This document shows positions 61,592 through 64,000 of a DNA stretch of 64,000 nt, one piece after another (within the stretch, counting starts at the first letter, position 1; each line of letters begins with the position of its first letter). This DNA comes from Picocystis sp. L7 (lineage: Eukaryota; Chlorophyta; Picocystophyceae; Picocystales; Picocystaceae), in NCBI GenBank assembly GCA_020975725.1, contig QXJR01000030.1:1-64000 (forward strand), in the 5' to 3' direction. The notes beneath the pieces are model-generated. The model was not told where the DNA came from, searched no databases, and saw only the letters and a program-made list of their open reading frames with translations. The position numbers and the translations under genes are program-made.

Positions 61592-61915
61592 TGGCCCAGA
61601 CGAAGAGCTTCCTCCTTTGGATTTCATGAGAAGACTCAGGATAGTTTGCCTGGCAGCGCCCTTGCTGTACATGGGGTGGATTGGCTGCACGTATTCTTGC
61701 CGGCACAGCTTGGCAAATGTATCCAATAGGAAGTAGATTGCTCCAGGATAGTGGATGGCTTCTCTATGGACAGAGATAGGGACTAGTATAAACCATGTGT
61801 AATAAAACGTTGGCGGTTCAAAGCCATACTTGCGGCTTTGATAGTTGTTCCAATTGCCAAGGACCACGTGCAAGACTATTCTGGTCGATGAGCTGGAAAT
61901 TCCAATCTGTCCAGG
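61592..61915. other. Convergent intergenic stretch
   Basis: 324 bp of 3' flanks of the Ste24 and UPF0114 genes. No gene. Confidence 0.5.
61801..61806 (+). terminator. Candidate polyadenylation signal
   Basis: AATAAA in TGTAATAAAACG about 210 bp after the Ste24 stop. Confidence 0.4.
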
Positions 61916-62653
61916 TCATTTATGGGACTTTTCCACCCAGGTGAGCAAGGATAATCCAGCCGCAGCGAGGAAGAACGCAATTCCCATGTACATCATATGC
62001 ACAGGGGTACTCACCTGCAGCGATTTGGCCACCGCCATGAGCTGGACAATGAGCACCGTAATCACGACTTTCCCAAGCCTCATCTCTAGGTCATCGATGC
62101 CTTTCACGCTCATCCATCCCGGCTTCTCGTCCTCTGCTCCTTGGCTGTGTTGCTCTGCAACTTTGATGTTGGACAAAAACAGCTCGTACACACCTGTCCC
62201 AAAGATGAAGGTGACGATTCCAGTGAGGAACATGTCCATGGCCTCTACACTGCTCAAGGAGAGATCCGCAGCCTCAGCAATGTGTCCGTGTTGGAGGATG
62301 GATGCAACCACTACCTTGGAAGCTCCCCACACTTGGAGGATGCCGCAAGTGAAGAGCATGAAGCTCATCAAGATACTTCCCACAACTGCTGCCAGCACCA
62401 TGTACCGACAGGAGAAGAGTGCGTGTTCGAACAGGTGTTCCACTTGCCTCCATCTGGACGGTTTTCGACTCGACCGTGTCTCGGACGTCCCAGGAGCACC
62501 TTCGGATGGCGACGGTGCGGGCGCAGAAGACACGTGCACGCATAAAGTTCGTACACGATGCTTCCGTACGTCCGCTCGGCAGCTCTTTGATGCGCATGAA
62601 AAGATTCGTGCTCTGATGGCGAAGCGCGGTGCGGACAATCTCGCCGTCTCCAT
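61916..62653 (-). CDS. UPF0114 (YqhA-like) membrane protein, plastid targeted
   Basis: 245 residues from the ATG at 62653. The leader of about 60 residues is basic and Ser-rich (RFAIRARIFSCASKSCRADVR), as in plastid transit peptides. The UPF0114 domain follows: WRQVEHLFEHALFSCRYMVLAAVVGSILM (helix 1), VEAMDMFLTGIVTFIFGTGVYELFLSNI (helix 2), KPGWMSVKGIDDLEMRLGKVVITVLIVQLM (helix 3) and MYMGIAFFLAAAGLSLLTWVEK (helix 4). KPxWxxxxxIxDLExRLGKV is the plant-type family mark. Bacterial relatives are inner-membrane proteins; recent work links some to small-molecule transport, but the plant and algal role is unknown. Confidence 0.88.
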   Translation of the reverse strand: METARLSAPRFAIRARIFSCASKSCRADVRKHRVRTLCVHVSSAPAPSPSEGAPGTSETRSSRKPSRWRQVEHLFEHALFSCRYMVLAAVVGSILMSFMLFTCGILQVWGASKVVVASILQHGHIAEAADLSLSSVEAMDMFLTGIVTFIFGTGVYELFLSNIKVAEQHSQGAEDEKPGWMSVKGIDDLEMRLGKVVITVLIVQLMAVAKSLQVSTPVHMMYMGIAFFLAAAGLSLLTWVEKSHK

Positions 62654-63753
62654 CACCTTATCCTCTTGTATCTCCCAAGACCTCCACTACAAGGATGCAA
62701 TGCAGGACTGCGGTTCACAAAACAATGCGAAACGTCCAAGGACAGCTTGGGCATGCAATGCACGCCACCGATTGTCCACCATTCGATGGTTGCATGCAGA
62801 ATGCAGCAACGGTGGACCACGGCGGACGTGCGGCTTCCATGAGAAAGTACGCAGTGCATGTGCGGTCAGGAAAACGGGTGTTGTCGATATTTGCACGGTC
62901 CGGACGCGTCGCGTTCATCAAGGACATCGATTGTCTGCTGTGTGTTGTATGAGTGAACAGAAGGCCCAGTGACCATTTGGATTCCCAAGGTCAAGGGTAT
63001 ACGGCGAACCCATTGACATGGCCACCATTTTCCCATCGAATTCCTCACCAAGATTCAGACACGGCAGCCACTCAAGAACCGCCTCCAAGGGTGTCTTTTC
63101 CACGACACTTCGACGATACGCTCGTGCCTGTGATCTCTCGCTCTCATCCCAGCATTGTTCTCATCAGAGGAGTGCACTGGAGCATTGTCTTGGATTCCAT
63201 GGTAGGAAGTGATGTGCATGGCTGGACTCCCAGTGCGTGGATGCATCCTCCTTCAGCAACTTGTTCTGGATTGGTTCAGGTCCCTGTCCACCCCTTCCCG
63301 AGCATTCGTAGAACCGACCTAGACTGGGGCGATCACGTCACAAGAGACTTACAACGACCCCGACTTTTCTCACAACGATTGTATCTCGGGGGCGGGAACT
63401 CGAGAACGAAAAGAAACGTTCGTGGTCGACGCCGGTCGTCGACGTGGTTCGAGAGCAGTCGCGAAGGCAAGAGGATTTAGATCGCGTGGAATGAGAGGGA
63501 GTGGGCAGATGGCCGATGAACCAGAGGGACCGCAAAGGCGCGAGGTTGGTTGCGGGGAAGGGTGTGGGATGATCGCGGAAATCTGCCAGGTCTGCAGGAT
63601 GTGCTTCTGCTTCTGCTGCTGAAGACGATGCATGGATGCTCTGACGAATGGGAAGGGGAGAAACAAGTGGTCGAGGTTGATCGATGAAAACCGTACCGTT
63701 CCAATCGCATATTACCCAGGTCCATCAAGGAGAACCCACAAGTCAACCATGCT
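62654..63753. other. Intergenic, no gene recognised
   Basis: 1.1 kb between the UPF0114 start and the aminotransferase 3' end, both on the minus strand. A CCATTGACATGGCC-like inverted word lies near 63010. Open frames here are short and without motifs. Confidence 0.5.
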
Positions 63754-64000
63754 TCAATGGTTATTGAAGGAGTCGACAATGGCATCTGCAAGATAGCCGC
63801 ACTTGGAGATGCTCAGCCCTGCCAAGCTGATACGCCCATCCTTGGTCATGTACACATGCCACTTATTCGTCATGTTCTCCACCTGGGCAGGAGAAAGCCC
63901 CGTAAACGAAAACATCCCGATTTGGTTCACCACAAAGCTCCAGTCCTTTTCGGGCATGCGCTTCTTCAGCTCTTCAAACAGATAACTGCGCACCTGCATG
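63754..64000 (-). CDS. Aspartate aminotransferase, C-terminal part only
   Basis: The last 81 or so residues of a class-I aminotransferase; the gene continues past the right edge. QIGMFSFTGLSPAQVENMTNKWHVYMTKDGRISLAGLS is the conserved small-domain end of eukaryotic aspartate aminotransferases: the MFSFTGL strand, then the G-R-I-S-L-A-G-L segment. The stop follows AIVDSFNNH. The enzyme exchanges amino groups between aspartate and 2-oxoglutarate using PLP; the PLP lysine and any targeting signal lie outside the window, so compartment cannot be told. Confidence 0.93.
   Translation of the reverse strand, partial: MQVRSYLFEELKKRMPEKDWSFVVNQIGMFSFTGLSPAQVENMTNKWHVYMTKDGRISLAGLSISKCGYLADAIVDSFNNH

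Overview
The window looks like nuclear DNA of a photosynthetic eukaryote, most likely a green alga. Several gene products carry plastid-type N-terminal extensions: an FtsHi4-like AAA protein, a ketoacyl-ACP reductase, an LHC-like protein, a MATE carrier, UPF0114 and a VOC protein. Others are mitochondrial or general eukaryotic proteins: mL45, Msp1/ATAD1, AMPK-beta, CAAX protease, codanin-1, ABHD18. Most genes are single long exons. Four show one short intron near the 5' end (about 100-160 bp, donors GTGAG or GTGCG). I cannot name the species.

There are three compartments. (1) 1-9618 is repeat DNA: a direct repeat R at both edges (52-421, 9248-9618) beside arrays of a 26-bp hairpin unit, and in the middle three tandem copies of a 2.1-2.3 kb unit, each with a 32-bp minisatellite of variable copy number. 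The only protein-like signal is a SET-domain-like reading frame at 1052-1825. (2) 9619-33917 is a mobile-element and surface-protein island. A broken Ty3/gypsy-type element (A) is split by a younger, whole-looking Ty3/gypsy-type element (B, 14437-21820) with 224-bp LTRs differing at one position and a 5-bp target duplication. Both carry a C5-cytosine DNA methyltransferase domain between RNase H and integrase, and a Tudor-like module at the C-terminus. This is the most striking feature of the window. Next come a divergent pair of BspA/DUF285 repeat proteins and a broken Ty1/copia element. (3) 33918-64000 is gene-dense host DNA with about 15 recognisable genes on both strands.

The host genes do not form an operon-like pathway, but most serve organelles: plastid import (FtsHi4-like), plastid fatty-acid synthesis (KAR), light-harvesting-like protection, plastid membrane transport, mitochondrial translation (mL45) and outer-membrane quality control (Msp1). 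A 14-bp palindrome, CCCTTTCGAAAGGG, and its half-forms recur in intergenic DNA and may be regulatory. The right edge holds the 3' end of an aspartate aminotransferase gene.

All functional calls come from reading the sequence. No database search was run, and the spliced gene models are inferences from reading frame and splice-site sense.
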